64,000 nucleotides of DNA from Desulfurivibrio dismutans (GCF_029210385.1 NZ_JARGDQ010000004.1:124001-188000); one strand, 5' to 3'. Positions 45,911 to 55,477 are shown, counted from the first letter of the stretch. A program made the numbers and translations. The notes: generated by a model not told the origin, from the letters alone.

Positions 45911-47611
45911 ATGACTAAGGTGATCGGTGAATCTAAAAATACCGCCGCGCGGTGGCATCTGTTGACCGGTGCCGTGGTCTTTTGCGCCCTGATGGTGGCC
46001 GGTCTGGGCGGGATGACCCTGGTGGGCTGGTTGGCGGAGATTGACGATCTGGCTTCGTTCGGGACCGACAAAATTCCCATGGCCCCCAGCACCGCGCTGT
46101 TTTTTCTGTTGTATGGCGTAATGATTTTGCTGCAGGTGTCGCCGCCGGCTGCCGATCGCCGGCGGGTGCTGATGTCGCTGCCGGCGCTGCCGGTCACGGC
46201 CGTCGCCGTCGCCTTGCTGATCAGCTCCTCGCTGGATCGCCATTTCACCATCGAGCACTTGGGTCTGGATATTACCGGTACGCTCAACGGGATGCCGTTG
46301 GGACACATGTCGCCCCTTACCGCCTTCTCTTTTCTGCTGGCCGGGGCAGCGCTGCTGAGTCTGGTCGTTGGTCGGGCCGGCCGGCGTTTGCTGCCGTTCC
46401 TGGTGGCCTTTGCTCTGGCTTCCCTGCTCAGCCTGCTTGGCCTTGCCTTGCTGCTGGCCTACCTGCTTGGTTCCCCGATTTTTTACGGCAGCGGGTTGAT
46501 CCCACCGGCTTTGCCTACGGCGCTGGCCTTTTTTCTACTGGCTTTTTGTCTACAGGGGCTGGCCTTGCCCGGTTTGTGGCAGTTTGCCCTCTGGTCCCGC
46601 TTTCATCCTTCCTATTACGCTTTGCTGCTGATTTTTGTGATCCTGATCGGCGGGATTATGGTGGTGGGCTTCGTCTCTTTTCGTCATGAAGAACAGGAGC
46701 ACCGCTCGGCCATGTCCCGCCAGCTCACGGCGGTGGCCGATCTCAAAACTGAAATGATTGCTGCCTGGCTTCGGGAACGGGACAGTCATGGCTGGGAGCT
46801 GATGTCCAACCAAGGATTTGCCGAGCGGGTCGAACAGTGGCTGCGCCACGATTCCGCCGTCGACCGGCACATTATTATGACCCGTCTGGAAAGCCATTTC
46901 GCCAACTATGATTATGACGGGATCGTTCTTTACGATCCCGAGCTGCGTCGGCAGTACGGTCTGGGCGACTGTCAGGAGCTTGATCCGGTGATGGTGGCGA
47001 CCATTGAGCAGGCGGCGCAAAGCCGACAGGTCGAGCGCAGCGATTTGTACCGCTGTCCCGCCGGGTTTGTGCGCATGCACTGGGTGGTGCCGATCCTGGA
47101 TCTGGCCGACGGTCGACTTTTGGCTTTTGTGGTGCGCCATGTGCAGGTGCAGAGTTTTTTACAGCCGCTGCTGGCCGGTTGGGCGGGTTCCGGTCGCAGT
47201 TCGGAAACGCTGCTGGTGCGCCGTGAGGGAGAAGCGGTAATGTTCTTGGGCGGCCGCTGGCTGGCGGAGGAGCAGTTTCTTGCTCTGCGCCTTGGTCTTG
47301 ACCGGACGGAGGTGCCGGCGGTGCAGGCGGTACTGGACCATGAAGGTCTGACGGAAGGGCGCGATTACCGTGGGGTGCCGGTTATGGCGGCAGTAAAGCC
47401 GGTGCCGGGGTCGTCCTGGTATCTGGTGGCCCGGATTGATCTGGCCGAGGTTTATGGGCCTTTGGGCGGCATTTTATGGGCTATCGTGGTGCTTGTGTTA
47501 TTCCTGCTGCTTGGGGGCGGCCGGCGGCACTTTCCTGCTCTGGCGCCGCCAGTTGAGCGTCCATGGCTTTGCCCTGCTGGCCCTGGCGGCAGCGCGGGAC
47601 CAGCAGATTAA
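45911..47611 (+). CDS. Membrane sensor part of a histidine kinase split by a frameshift
   Basis: From ATG 45911 (GGTGG just upstream) the frame encodes about eight membrane helices (residues ~15-235), then an extracellular sensing domain (about 255-500) and a final helix, GGILWAIVVLVLFLLLGGG. At this point the frame runs into a short unrelated tail and a TAA at 47609. The continuation of the same protein lies in the next frame. Reading four instead of five Gs at 47513-47517 would join the parts as LLLGAAGGTFLLWRRQLSV. It is either a slipped gene or a sequence error. Together the two parts would make a kinase of about 825 residues. Confidence 0.75.
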   Translation: MTKVIGESKNTAARWHLLTGAVVFCALMVAGLGGMTLVGWLAEIDDLASFGTDKIPMAPSTALFFLLYGVMILLQVSPPAADRRRVLMSLPALPVTAVAVALLISSSLDRHFTIEHLGLDITGTLNGMPLGHMSPLTAFSFLLAGAALLSLVVGRAGRRLLPFLVAFALASLLSLLGLALLLAYLLGSPIFYGSGLIPPALPTALAFFLLAFCLQGLALPGLWQFALWSRFHPSYYALLLIFVILIGGIMVVGFVSFRHEEQEHRSAMSRQLTAVADLKTEMIAAWLRERDSHGWELMSNQGFAERVEQWLRHDSAVDRHIIMTRLESHFANYDYDGIVLYDPELRRQYGLGDCQELDPVMVATIEQAAQSRQVERSDLYRCPAGFVRMHWVVPILDLADGRLLAFVVRHVQVQSFLQPLLAGWAGSGRSSETLLVRREGEAVMFLGGRWLAEEQFLALRLGLDRTEVPAVQAVLDHEGLTEGRDYRGVPVMAAVKPVPGSSWYLVARIDLAEVYGPLGGILWAIVVLVLFLLLGGGRRHFPALAPPVERPWLCPAGPGGSAGPAD

Positions 47612-48386
47612 AGGTGAATTGGAAGCAAGGGTGGCCCAGCGGACCGCGCAACTGGAAACCCTTAACCGGGAACTGGAATCCTTTTCCTATTCGATCTCTC
47701 ATGATCTTAAGGCCCCCCTGCGGGGTGTTCAGGGCTACAGCCGGCTGCTGGCAAGGGATTATCGGGATCGGCTGGATGAAGACGGCCGCCTGTTCGTAGC
47801 TTATATCGCCAAAGGCGTGGCCGAGATGCAGCAACTGGTCGACGGGCTGCTGGCCTATTCACGGATGGAACGGCGCCAGGAACAGCCGCGGCCGGTCAAT
47901 CTGGCCGACCTGGTGCGTGATGTGCTGGCCGGATTCGGTGAAGAACTGGCGACCCATGGCGTTGAGTTGGCGGTGGAGGTGCCGGAGGAGTTGATCACGG
48001 TAGATCCCGAAGGGCTGTCCATGGTACTGCGCAACCTGGTGGACAATGCCGTCAAGTTCAGTCAAGGCAGCCGGCCGCCGCGCCTCTTCATCGGGGCCGA
48101 GATCAGCAGCCAGCGGTTATTGCTGAAGGTGCGGGACAACGGAATCGGTTTCGACATGAAATTTGGTGAGCGGATATTCGAGATATTTTCCCGGTTGGAT
48201 AACGCCCGGCAAGTGGCCGGCACCGGCGTGGGGCTGGCCATGGTGCGCCGGGCCGTGCAGCGGCTGGGCGGGCGCCTGGAGGTTGCCAGCGCGCCGGGAG
48301 ATGGCACGGTTTTCGAGTTGGAAATCCCTTTGCCGGCGGTTGACGATAAAAAAACCGGGACGGAACGGGGTGGTAATGAACATTGA
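47436..48386 (+). CDS. Kinase part of the frameshifted histidine kinase
   Basis: Homologous sequence runs from about 47520: TFLLWRRQLSVHGFALLALA, a coiled linker, HisKA (ESFSYSISHDLKAPLRGVQGYSRLL) and HATPase (LVDNAVKFSQGSRPP, DNGIGFDMKFGERIFEIFSRL, GTGVGLAMVRRAV). The 5' part of the open frame, 47436-47520, only overlaps the preceding membrane segment in another frame, and no convincing start codon with ribosome site exists, so on its own this part is probably not translated. Similar kinases in this group feed response regulators such as the one that follows 38 bp downstream. Confidence 0.7.
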   Translation: MIWPRFMGLWAAFYGLSWCLCYSCCLGAAGGTFLLWRRQLSVHGFALLALAAARDQQIKGELEARVAQRTAQLETLNRELESFSYSISHDLKAPLRGVQGYSRLLARDYRDRLDEDGRLFVAYIAKGVAEMQQLVDGLLAYSRMERRQEQPRPVNLADLVRDVLAGFGEELATHGVELAVEVPEELITVDPEGLSMVLRNLVDNAVKFSQGSRPPRLFIGAEISSQRLLLKVRDNGIGFDMKFGERIFEIFSRLDNARQVAGTGVGLAMVRRAVQRLGGRLEVASAPGDGTVFELEIPLPAVDDKKTGTERGGNEH

Positions 48387-48423
48387 GCTGCCGAGGGTTG
48401 AGACTTGGCTGTAGGGGTGACGT

Positions 48424-48957
48424 ATGGCTGAAATATCGCAAAGCATCAGGATTCTCTACCTGGAAGACAACCCGGCGGATGCCGATCTGGTGCGGCGCAG
48501 TCTGGCCCGCTCTGCTCCTGAACACCGGTTGACGGTGGTCAACAGGGTGGCGGCGGCCCTGGAGTGTCTGCGGCCGGAAGAGCCTTCCTACGATCTGTTG
48601 CTGGTTGATTTACGTTTGCCCGACGGCAGCGGCCTGGAGGTGCTGGCCGAGGTCAAGGCCCGCAATCTGCCGGTGGCGGTGGTGCTGCTCACCGGTTCCG
48701 GCACCCAGCAGGCCGCCATCGCTGCCCTTAAGGCCGGAGCGGACGATTACCTGGTCAAAGAGGGAGATTATCTGGAAAATCTGCCGGCCATTTTGGCCAA
48801 CGCCTTGGGCCACTTCCGGCAGCGTGGCCAGGGGGCCCCCCTGCGGGTGCTGTATGGTGCCAATAGTCTGGCCGATCTGGAAGGGGCGCCCGGCAGCACC
48901 TGCTGGAGCATGCCCCTTACATTAAGATCGAGGGCGTGGTGGGCGGCAAGGGGGTAG
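48424..48957 (+). CDS. Receiver-domain N-terminus of a frameshifted multi-domain c-di-GMP protein
   Basis: Residues 8-125 are a complete receiver domain (RILYLEDNPADADLVRRSL, LLLVDLRLPDGSGLEVL with the phospho-Asp, and LLTGSGTQQAAIAALKAGADDYLVK). A second receiver starts at about residue 138 (PLRVLYGANSLADLEG) but the frame then slips into an unrelated tail and stop. If the GGGG at 48883-48886 were GGGGG the chain would continue as LEGGARQHLLEHAPYIKIEG into the long downstream frame. As it stands it would be a truncated single-receiver protein of 177 residues. The ATG has AGGGG upstream. Confidence 0.7.
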   Translation: MAEISQSIRILYLEDNPADADLVRRSLARSAPEHRLTVVNRVAAALECLRPEEPSYDLLLVDLRLPDGSGLEVLAEVKARNLPVAVVLLTGSGTQQAAIAALKAGADDYLVKEGDYLENLPAILANALGHFRQRGQGAPLRVLYGANSLADLEGAPGSTCWSMPLTLRSRAWWAARG

Positions 48958-51743
48958 TCGGGTCGCTGCGGGACCGGGAAGGACTCGCCGCCTATGACGT
49001 GTTGCTGCTTGATTTTCAGTTGGCGGCTGTCAGTGCGTTGGAGATCGTTAAAAAAATACGCGATACCCCGGAACTGGATTTGCCGGTGGTGCTGGTGGGG
49101 GAGCCGGGCAGCGAAGAGGAGGTCGCCGAGGCCATGCGCCTGGGGGTGGCCGATTACCTGATCAAGCAACCCGGTTATCTTTTCGGTCTGCCCGCTACTC
49201 TTGGGCAAACGGCGCGCGTGGTCCAGCTGCAGCGGGAAAAGGATGCCCTGCGGGCCAGCGAACAGCGGCTGCGGCTAATGGAAGAGCGGTTCCGGGTTAT
49301 TTTTGAAGGCGCTAACGATGGCATTCTGCTGGCGGATCCCGAAACCCGGCAATTTGTCCTTGGCAACCCGGCTATCTGTCTGATGCTCGGCTGCCGGCCC
49401 GAGGAAATTGTCGAGATGGGGGTGGCCGACATTCATCCGGCCAAGGATTTACCCTGGATCATGGAACGTCTTGAAGGGCATCAGCGGGGAGAAAAGGGCG
49501 TATCAAGGGATATCCCCACGCAGCGTTGCGACGGTTCGGTGTTTTATGCCGATGTCAATTCCTCGTCCGTCCACCTTGATGATCGGGTTTACATGATGGG
49601 GGTTTTTCGGGATGTCACCGAACGGCGCGTCATCGAAGAAAAGGTTCGCCTGCAGGTGGCGGCCCTGGACGCCAGCCGCGACGGGGTGGTGATCACCGAT
49701 CTCGAACCGCAGATCATCACCGTCAACCCGGCTTTTACCGCCATTACCGGCTATCGTGAGGATGAGGTGGTGGGCCGGAACCCCCGGATATTGCATTCCG
49801 GTCGCCACGACCGGGCCTTTTTTCAGGCCATGTGGGCCAGCATCAAGGAAAACGGCCACTGGCAGGGGGAGGTCTGGAACCGGCGCAAGAACGGTGAGAT
49901 TTATCCGGAACTGCTGACCATCAGCACCGTCTACGATGCTCGGCAGCGCCCCAGCCATTATGTCGGGGTCAAGACCGACCTGACCAGCCTGCGGCGCAGT
50001 GAGGAAAAACTGCAACACCTGGCCCACCATGATCCGCTGACTGGCCTGCCTAACCGGTTGCTGCTGGAGGCCCGGCTGGAACACGGGATGGATCGGGCCC
50101 GGCGGGAAAAAGGCAAACTGGCGGTACTGTTGCTTAACCTGGATCGCTTTCGGCTGATCAACGACAGCCATGGTTATGCTGCCGGAGATAAGGTGCTGGT
50201 GGAGATTGGCGAACGGTTGCGGACCTGTTTGCGTCTGGAGGATACCATTGCCCGGCTGGCCGGCGACGAGTTTGTGCTGGTGATGGAGCATCTGGAAGAA
50301 TACCGGGAGGCGGAACTGATGGCCCGCCGCCTGTTCGCGGCCCTGGAGGAAGCCTTCAGTCTGCCGGAAGGCAATGAGGTTTTCCTGCGGCCCAGCCTGG
50401 GTATCAGTCTTTATCCCCAGGATGGCGACACGGTGTCGGCGCTGCTGGCCGGGGCCGACCTGGCGGTGCATCAGGCCAAAGAGGCCGGCGGCAACCAGTT
50501 CGTCTTTGCCGACAACACCTTAAACGAGCAGGTATGCCGTTCTCTGGAACTGGAAACCGCCATGCGCCGGGCCTTAGAGCATCGAGAGTTCGTTCTTCAT
50601 TATCAGCCCAAGGTTGATTGCCGCAGCGGCCGGGTGGTGGGCTCCGAGGCCCTGGTCCGCTGGCAGCGTCATGACCGGGGTTTGGTGTCGCCCGGCGAGT
50701 TCATCCCGGTAGCGGAACGCAGCGGCTTTATCGTTGAGCTGGGCGCCTGGGTGCTGGACGAGGCCTGCCGACAGTTGTCGCAGTGGCGGGAAGCCGACCT
50801 GCGGGCCGGCGATCTGGCGGTTAACGTTTCGGCCCGACAGTTTCAGAGCGGCGACCTGAAAGCCTTGGTGCGAGATGCTCTAGCCCGCCACCGGCTGCCG
50901 CCCCACCGGTTAATCCTGGAACTCACCGAAAGTATGCTGATGCTCAACCCCGAGCAGTCCATCTCCCGGATGGCGGAGCTGAAAGAGTTGGGAGTCAAGC
51001 TGTCCCTGGATGATTTTGGCACCGGTTATTCCAGTTTTGCCAGCCTCAGCCGTTTTCCCATCGATCAATTGAAAATCGACCGCAGTTTCATCAACGAGAT
51101 CGTCACCAGCCCCGATGCCGCCACCATTACCGTCTCCATCATCGCCATGGCCCACCGGATGGGGCTTGGGGTGGTGGCGGAAGGGGTGGAGACCGAGGCC
51201 CAGTGTGGTTACCTGCGCCAGAACGGCTGCGATGAACTGCAGGGGTTTATCTTCAGTCGCGCCTTGCCGCCGGATGAATATGCCGAACTGGTTACCTTGG
51301 GACGCGGACTAGCAGTGCCCGATGAGTCGCCGGATACTCGGACCATTTTGGTCGTCGATGACGACCCCAATATTTTGAAAGCCCTGCAGCGGCTGCTGAT
51401 GGATGAGAACTACCGGGTGCTGATAGCCGCTGATGCCCCCACCGGTCTGGAGATGCTGGCCATTAATCAGGTCCAGGTCATTATTTCCGATCAGCGGATG
51501 CCCGGGATGAGCGGGATTGAATTTTTGCGCCGGGTCAAGGATATTTACCCGGACACGGTACGCATGGTTCTTTCTGGCTATGCCGACCTGGAAACGGTGG
51601 TGGAGGCGGTCAACGAGGGGGCGCTGTACAAGTTTCTGGCCAAACCCTGGAAGGATGAATTGTTGCTGCGGCATATCCGGGAAGCATTTTTGTATTATGA
51701 AATGCTTATCAAGCCGCGCCGGCAAAAGCGGGAGGAGGGTTAG
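48936..51743 (+). CDS. Receiver-PAS-PAS-GGDEF-EAL-receiver protein, downstream part of frameshifted gene
   Basis: The 935-residue frame (possible GTG start at 48936, no good ribosome site) continues the second receiver (DVLLLDFQLAAVSALEIV), then two PAS domains (about 115-225 and 240-350; FEGANDGILL and DASRDGVVITDLEPQ), a GGDEF domain whose motif reads AGDEF and is probably inactive, an EAL domain with E571 (EALVRW), ELTESMLM and DDFGTGYSS intact, and a C-terminal receiver (ILVVDDDPNILKAL, SDQRMPGMSG). It should degrade c-di-GMP. The terminal receiver closely resembles that of the HD-GYP protein two genes on. Confidence 0.82.
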   Translation: MVGGKGVVGSLRDREGLAAYDVLLLDFQLAAVSALEIVKKIRDTPELDLPVVLVGEPGSEEEVAEAMRLGVADYLIKQPGYLFGLPATLGQTARVVQLQREKDALRASEQRLRLMEERFRVIFEGANDGILLADPETRQFVLGNPAICLMLGCRPEEIVEMGVADIHPAKDLPWIMERLEGHQRGEKGVSRDIPTQRCDGSVFYADVNSSSVHLDDRVYMMGVFRDVTERRVIEEKVRLQVAALDASRDGVVITDLEPQIITVNPAFTAITGYREDEVVGRNPRILHSGRHDRAFFQAMWASIKENGHWQGEVWNRRKNGEIYPELLTISTVYDARQRPSHYVGVKTDLTSLRRSEEKLQHLAHHDPLTGLPNRLLLEARLEHGMDRARREKGKLAVLLLNLDRFRLINDSHGYAAGDKVLVEIGERLRTCLRLEDTIARLAGDEFVLVMEHLEEYREAELMARRLFAALEEAFSLPEGNEVFLRPSLGISLYPQDGDTVSALLAGADLAVHQAKEAGGNQFVFADNTLNEQVCRSLELETAMRRALEHREFVLHYQPKVDCRSGRVVGSEALVRWQRHDRGLVSPGEFIPVAERSGFIVELGAWVLDEACRQLSQWREADLRAGDLAVNVSARQFQSGDLKALVRDALARHRLPPHRLILELTESMLMLNPEQSISRMAELKELGVKLSLDDFGTGYSSFASLSRFPIDQLKIDRSFINEIVTSPDAATITVSIIAMAHRMGLGVVAEGVETEAQCGYLRQNGCDELQGFIFSRALPPDEYAELVTLGRGLAVPDESPDTRTILVVDDDPNILKALQRLLMDENYRVLIAADAPTGLEMLAINQVQVIISDQRMPGMSGIEFLRRVKDIYPDTVRMVLSGYADLETVVEAVNEGALYKFLAKPWKDELLLRHIREAFLYYEMLIKPRRQKREEG

Positions 51744-51798
51744 CCGCATTGCGGGATGAGCGCTGCGGCCCGTTTGGCCAAGGTGCGGAGGATGAGGG

Positions 51799-53103
51799 AT
51801 GCTTATGAAAGAAGAAAAAATGCCGACAACAGTGGCGGCGAAACTGGCCCTGTCCCATCGGGAACTGCTGGCTTGCCACTGCAGGGTTTGGCGGGCCAAG
51901 CGGGAGTGGGAGTCCATCATGGACTGCCTGGATTACATGGTGCTGCTGGCCGATGAAAATGGCCGGGTAATCCGTTGCAACCAGGCTTTGGCTTGTTTTT
52001 TGGGCAAACCATTTGAAGAAATTAACGGGCTGCCCTGGGAGGCGCTGCTGACCGAGCAGGGTCTGGTTAAAGAGGTCGGGGTTGACGGTGTCGCCGAGTA
52101 CAGTCAAGCTACGACCGACAGGGTATTTTGTGGGCGTTTTTTCCCTTTTGCCGCCGAATATACCGACACCAGGGGAACCGTGGTTATTCTGCAGGATGTC
52201 ACCGAACAGCAGCGGATTGCCCGGGAGTTGCAGCACAAGAATTATGAACTGGCGGGAGCTTATGAGGAACTTAAAGGTTCCCAGGTCAAGATGCTGCAGC
52301 AGGAAAAACTGGCCTCCATCGGCCAGTTGGCGGCCGGGGTGGCTCATGAAATCAACAACCCGGTGGGGTTCGTCACCAGTAATCTGGGCTCCATGGTCAA
52401 GTACCTGGAGCGCCTGCGGGAATTCGTCCAAGGGCAGCAACGTCTGCTGCTGGCGGAGGGTGACCCGGCTGAACGGCGTCGGCAGGTTGAGGAACTGCAC
52501 CGGCGGCTGAAGATCGATTTCGTGCTGGAAGACGCTGCCGATCTTTTGCGGGAGTCTTTGGAAGGGGTGGAGCGGGTCAAGGTGATCGTGCAGAACTTGA
52601 AGAAATTTTCCCGGGGGGACCAGGCTCGCAGCGGCAAATTCGATCTTAACCAGTGCCTGGAGGAAACCCTTAACATCATCTGGAACGAGCTGAAATACAA
52701 AGCCAAGATTAACAAGGATTACGGTGATCTGCCTTTGACCTGGGGTTACCCGCAGCAGCTCAACCAGGTGTTCATGAACCTGCTGCTCAACGCGGTGCAG
52801 GCCCTGGATGGCCCGGGGGAGATCACCCTGCGAACCCGGGCCGAGGGTGATGAAGTGCATATCATCATCAGCGACACCGGCTGTGGGGTGCCACCGGAAA
52901 ACCTGGACCGGCTTTTTGAGCCTTTTTTCACCACCAAGGAGGTGGGCAAGGGTACTGGTCTGGGGTTGAGTATTGTCTACGATATTGTGGTGAAACAGCA
53001 CGGCGGTGATATCACCGTCGACAGTGCGCCGGGGCAGGGCACCACTTTTCTGATCCGCCTGCCGGTGCGCCAACAGCAAGTGGAGGCAAAGACAACTTCA
53101 TGA
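51799..53103 (+). CDS. Soluble PAS histidine kinase
   Basis: The 434-residue kinase has no membrane segment. A PAS domain (about 42-145: MDCLDYMVLLADENGRVIRCNQAL) is followed by a coiled segment, HisKA with H183 in GVAHEINNPVGFV, an unusual helical spacer before the last dimer helix, and HATPase motifs NLLLNAVQAL, DTGCGVPPENLDRLFEPFFTTKEVGKGTGLGLSIVYDIV. It overlaps the HD-GYP regulator by 4 bp (ATGA), so that protein is the likely phosphorylation target, and perhaps also the EAL protein upstream, whose receiver is very similar. Confidence 0.88.
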   Translation: MLMKEEKMPTTVAAKLALSHRELLACHCRVWRAKREWESIMDCLDYMVLLADENGRVIRCNQALACFLGKPFEEINGLPWEALLTEQGLVKEVGVDGVAEYSQATTDRVFCGRFFPFAAEYTDTRGTVVILQDVTEQQRIARELQHKNYELAGAYEELKGSQVKMLQQEKLASIGQLAAGVAHEINNPVGFVTSNLGSMVKYLERLREFVQGQQRLLLAEGDPAERRRQVEELHRRLKIDFVLEDAADLLRESLEGVERVKVIVQNLKKFSRGDQARSGKFDLNQCLEETLNIIWNELKYKAKINKDYGDLPLTWGYPQQLNQVFMNLLLNAVQALDGPGEITLRTRAEGDEVHIIISDTGCGVPPENLDRLFEPFFTTKEVGKGTGLGLSIVYDIVVKQHGGDITVDSAPGQGTTFLIRLPVRQQQVEAKTTS

Positions 53104-54464
53104 GCGACCAGAAAGTTGAGCGGCAAGTCGTTTCGTCGGTGGCGACCGGCGGCTGCGTACTTTTTGTCGATGATGAGACGAATATTCTCAAGGCTCTGCG
53201 CCGGCTGTTTGATGAGGAAGCCTTTGAGGTGCTCACCGCCTTTTCCGGTGAAGAGGCTTTGGAGATCATTGCCGGGCGGGACGACTGTGCAGTGGTGGTT
53301 TCCGATCAGCGGATGCCGGGAATGAGCGGGGTGGAACTGTTGAGCCGGGTACGACAGAAGGCCCCATTGGTGGTCCGAATTCTGCTCACCGGTTATGCCG
53401 ACATCGAGGCGGCCATGGATTCCATTAACCGGGGAGGGGTTTATCGCTACATCACCAAACCCTGGCAGGATGAGGAACTGCTCCAGACGGTGCGGACCGC
53501 CTTTCAGCACCACCAACTGGTCAAGGAAAACCTCCGGCTCAATGAGCTGGTGAAAAAGCAGAACGCCGAACTGCAACGGTGGAATGCCGAACTGGAAAAC
53601 ATGGTGCAGGAGCAAACCGAGGAGTTGCAGCGCAGTTACGATGAATTGAAAGCTTTCAACCGCCGCCTGCGAGCCAATTTTAAAAATGTGATCACCGCCC
53701 TGGCCGGGCTGATGGAGTTGCGCAACAAACGGATGCGCAGTCATGCCCAGAACGTGGCGGAGATCGCCGCCCGGGTGGGGCGGGCGTTGAAACTGCCGAC
53801 GGAAGAGCGGGAAAACCTGGTGGTGGCGGCCCTGCTGCACGATATCGGCAAGCTGGGGATGCCCGATGTGATGCTGCTGGTGGATCCATCCCAGATGGAC
53901 GAGGCGGAAATGGAAGAATATCATAAGCATCCGGTCCGTGGCCAGGCGGCCCTGGACCGGATCGAAGACCTGCGGGAAGCGGCCCGGATTATCCGTCATC
54001 ACCACGAGAATTATGACGGACATGGCTTTCCCGACGGGCTCCGGCAGCGGGATATTCCGCAGTCCTCGCGGATTATCGCCCTGATTGATTTTGTCGACCG
54101 GGAGATCCGCCGCTATCAGGGGAGCAGTGGGGTGTCGATCACCTTTAAAAAAGTGCGGGAAGCGGCGGGCGTCAGGTTCGACCCCAGGCTGATCGCGCCG
54201 GTGGAAAAAGAGGCCCGGGAGTTTTATCGCCACCGCCTGCCCAGGACCGAGCTGGTGGAAATGGAGCTGCAGCCCAAAGACCTGGCCCCCGGCATGACCT
54301 TGAGTCGGGATGTCTTCAGCGGCACCGGCATTCTGCTGCTCAGCAAGGGAACGGTGCTCACCGAAGCCAATGTCGAGATCCTGCGCCGCTACGCCCGCCT
54401 GGATCCGACCAAGCGTGGGGTTTTCGTTTCCATCAGGGAAGAGGGCGAAGGAGCGGAGGATTAA
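53100..54464 (+). CDS. Receiver HD-GYP c-di-GMP phosphodiesterase
   Basis: The 454-residue response regulator is RpfG-like. It has a receiver (about 18-135, FVDDETNILKALRRL and SDQRMPGMSG), a coiled linker (about 150-190), an HD-GYP domain with HD at 247-248 (LLHDIGKLGMPD) and HHENYDGHGFPDG from about 300, and a C-terminal module (LAPGMTLSRDVFSGTGILLLSKGTVLTEANVEIL). The metal ligands look complete, so it should hydrolyse c-di-GMP to GMP. The C-terminal module is the same type as the stand-alone protein at 21485-21826. It is coupled to the PAS kinase. Confidence 0.9.
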   Translation: MSDQKVERQVVSSVATGGCVLFVDDETNILKALRRLFDEEAFEVLTAFSGEEALEIIAGRDDCAVVVSDQRMPGMSGVELLSRVRQKAPLVVRILLTGYADIEAAMDSINRGGVYRYITKPWQDEELLQTVRTAFQHHQLVKENLRLNELVKKQNAELQRWNAELENMVQEQTEELQRSYDELKAFNRRLRANFKNVITALAGLMELRNKRMRSHAQNVAEIAARVGRALKLPTEERENLVVAALLHDIGKLGMPDVMLLVDPSQMDEAEMEEYHKHPVRGQAALDRIEDLREAARIIRHHHENYDGHGFPDGLRQRDIPQSSRIIALIDFVDREIRRYQGSSGVSITFKKVREAAGVRFDPRLIAPVEKEAREFYRHRLPRTELVEMELQPKDLAPGMTLSRDVFSGTGILLLSKGTVLTEANVEILRRYARLDPTKRGVFVSIREEGEGAED

Positions 54465-54588
54465 GCCGCCGCTTGCCATTTACTTTTGAAGCTGTTAGTC
54501 TGCCCGGCCTTCCGGCTGCTTGCGGGGAGCAGCTTTGTTGTCAGGGGAATCCCGATTTTACGATTAAATAATACGGTGCCGGTAAACC

Positions 54589-55347
54589 ATGAGCAATCAG
54601 CCCGATAACCAGCAATTCCCGGAAGGGATGGAACCCTTGGGGGCAGAAGGTTTTACCTTTGCCTGCAACCCAGAAGTTCCCTGTTTCACCCGTTGCTGTC
54701 ACCGGCTGGAGTTGCAGCTTTACCCCTATGATATCATCCGCCTGAAAAACCGGCTTAAGATCAGTTCCGAAGAGTTTCTCGAGGGCCACGCCGCCGTGGT
54801 CCAGGGCGGCAATCCTTATTTCCCGGCGGTGATGCTGCGAATGCGCCAGGAGGAGGGCTACCCCTGTCCTTTCCTCGATCCCGCCGCCGGCTGTACAGTT
54901 TACCGCGATCGTCCCTCGGCCTGCCGTACCTACCCCCTGGAGCGGGCGGTGGATCGCCGCCGGCAAAAAGGTCGCAACCGGGACTTTTACTTCCTGGTGC
55001 GCCACGATTATTGCCTGGGGCATGGCCAGGGCCGGCCGTGGCAGGTGAAAGAGTGGCTGGCTGACCAGCAGCTTTTACCGTACAATACCATGGCCGATCG
55101 TTGGGCCGAGATGGACACCCTCTTTGCCGCCAACCCCTGGCAGGGAGAAGGGGCGGCCGGTCCCCGCCAGTTACTGGCCTTCATGGTCTGCTACAATATC
55201 GATCGTTTCCGTGCTTACGTCCGTGAGCACGATCTATTGCGCCGTCAGCGCCTGGACAAGGCCCGCCGCCGGGCCATTGAAATGGACGACGAGGCGCTGC
55301 TCTCCTTTGGCTTCGACTGGCTCAAGCAGTTGCTGAGCAATCATTAA
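54589..55347 (+). CDS. YkgJ-family metal-chelating cysteine cluster protein
   Basis: The 252-residue protein contains CNPEVPCFTRCC (C-x6-C-x3-CC) near residue 25 and later YPCPFLDPAAGCTVYRDRPSACRTYPL, the pattern of the YkgJ/UPF0153 zinc- or iron-chelating family. The C-terminal ~130 residues are helical and charged. The function of the family is not established; a role in metal binding related to flagella has been suggested because it often neighbours motility genes, and here the flagellar fliD operon follows. The ATG at 54589 has a weak site. Confidence 0.85.
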   Translation: MSNQPDNQQFPEGMEPLGAEGFTFACNPEVPCFTRCCHRLELQLYPYDIIRLKNRLKISSEEFLEGHAAVVQGGNPYFPAVMLRMRQEEGYPCPFLDPAAGCTVYRDRPSACRTYPLERAVDRRRQKGRNRDFYFLVRHDYCLGHGQGRPWQVKEWLADQQLLPYNTMADRWAEMDTLFAANPWQGEGAAGPRQLLAFMVCYNIDRFRAYVREHDLLRRQRLDKARRRAIEMDDEALLSFGFDWLKQLLSNH

Positions 55348-55378
55348 ATCTTTTCCCCTCAAAACCGCAAAAAAAAAT

Positions 55379-55405
55379 TCAAGCCCGCCTTTGATTTTCC
55401 GATAA
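55379..55405 (+). promoter_or_regulatory. Sigma-28 (FliA) flagellar promoter for fliD operon
   Basis: TCAAGCCC, an 11-base spacer and TCCGATAA match the late flagellar promoter pattern (TAAAGTTT/TCAAG-N11-GCCGATAA) with one mismatch in the -10. It lies 73 bp before fliD, a late flagellar gene. Confidence 0.65.
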
Positions 55406-55477
55406 AGAGAGTAAGCCTGCGGCTTTTACCCGCCGCACCGGCTGCCAACCAAGTTCGGTTAAGACGGGAGAACTGAC

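Noticed and set aside
51709-54479. Two long minus-strand frames opposite the PAS kinase and HD-GYP genes
   Set aside because: Mirror frames of clear signalling genes, with no start signals or domains.
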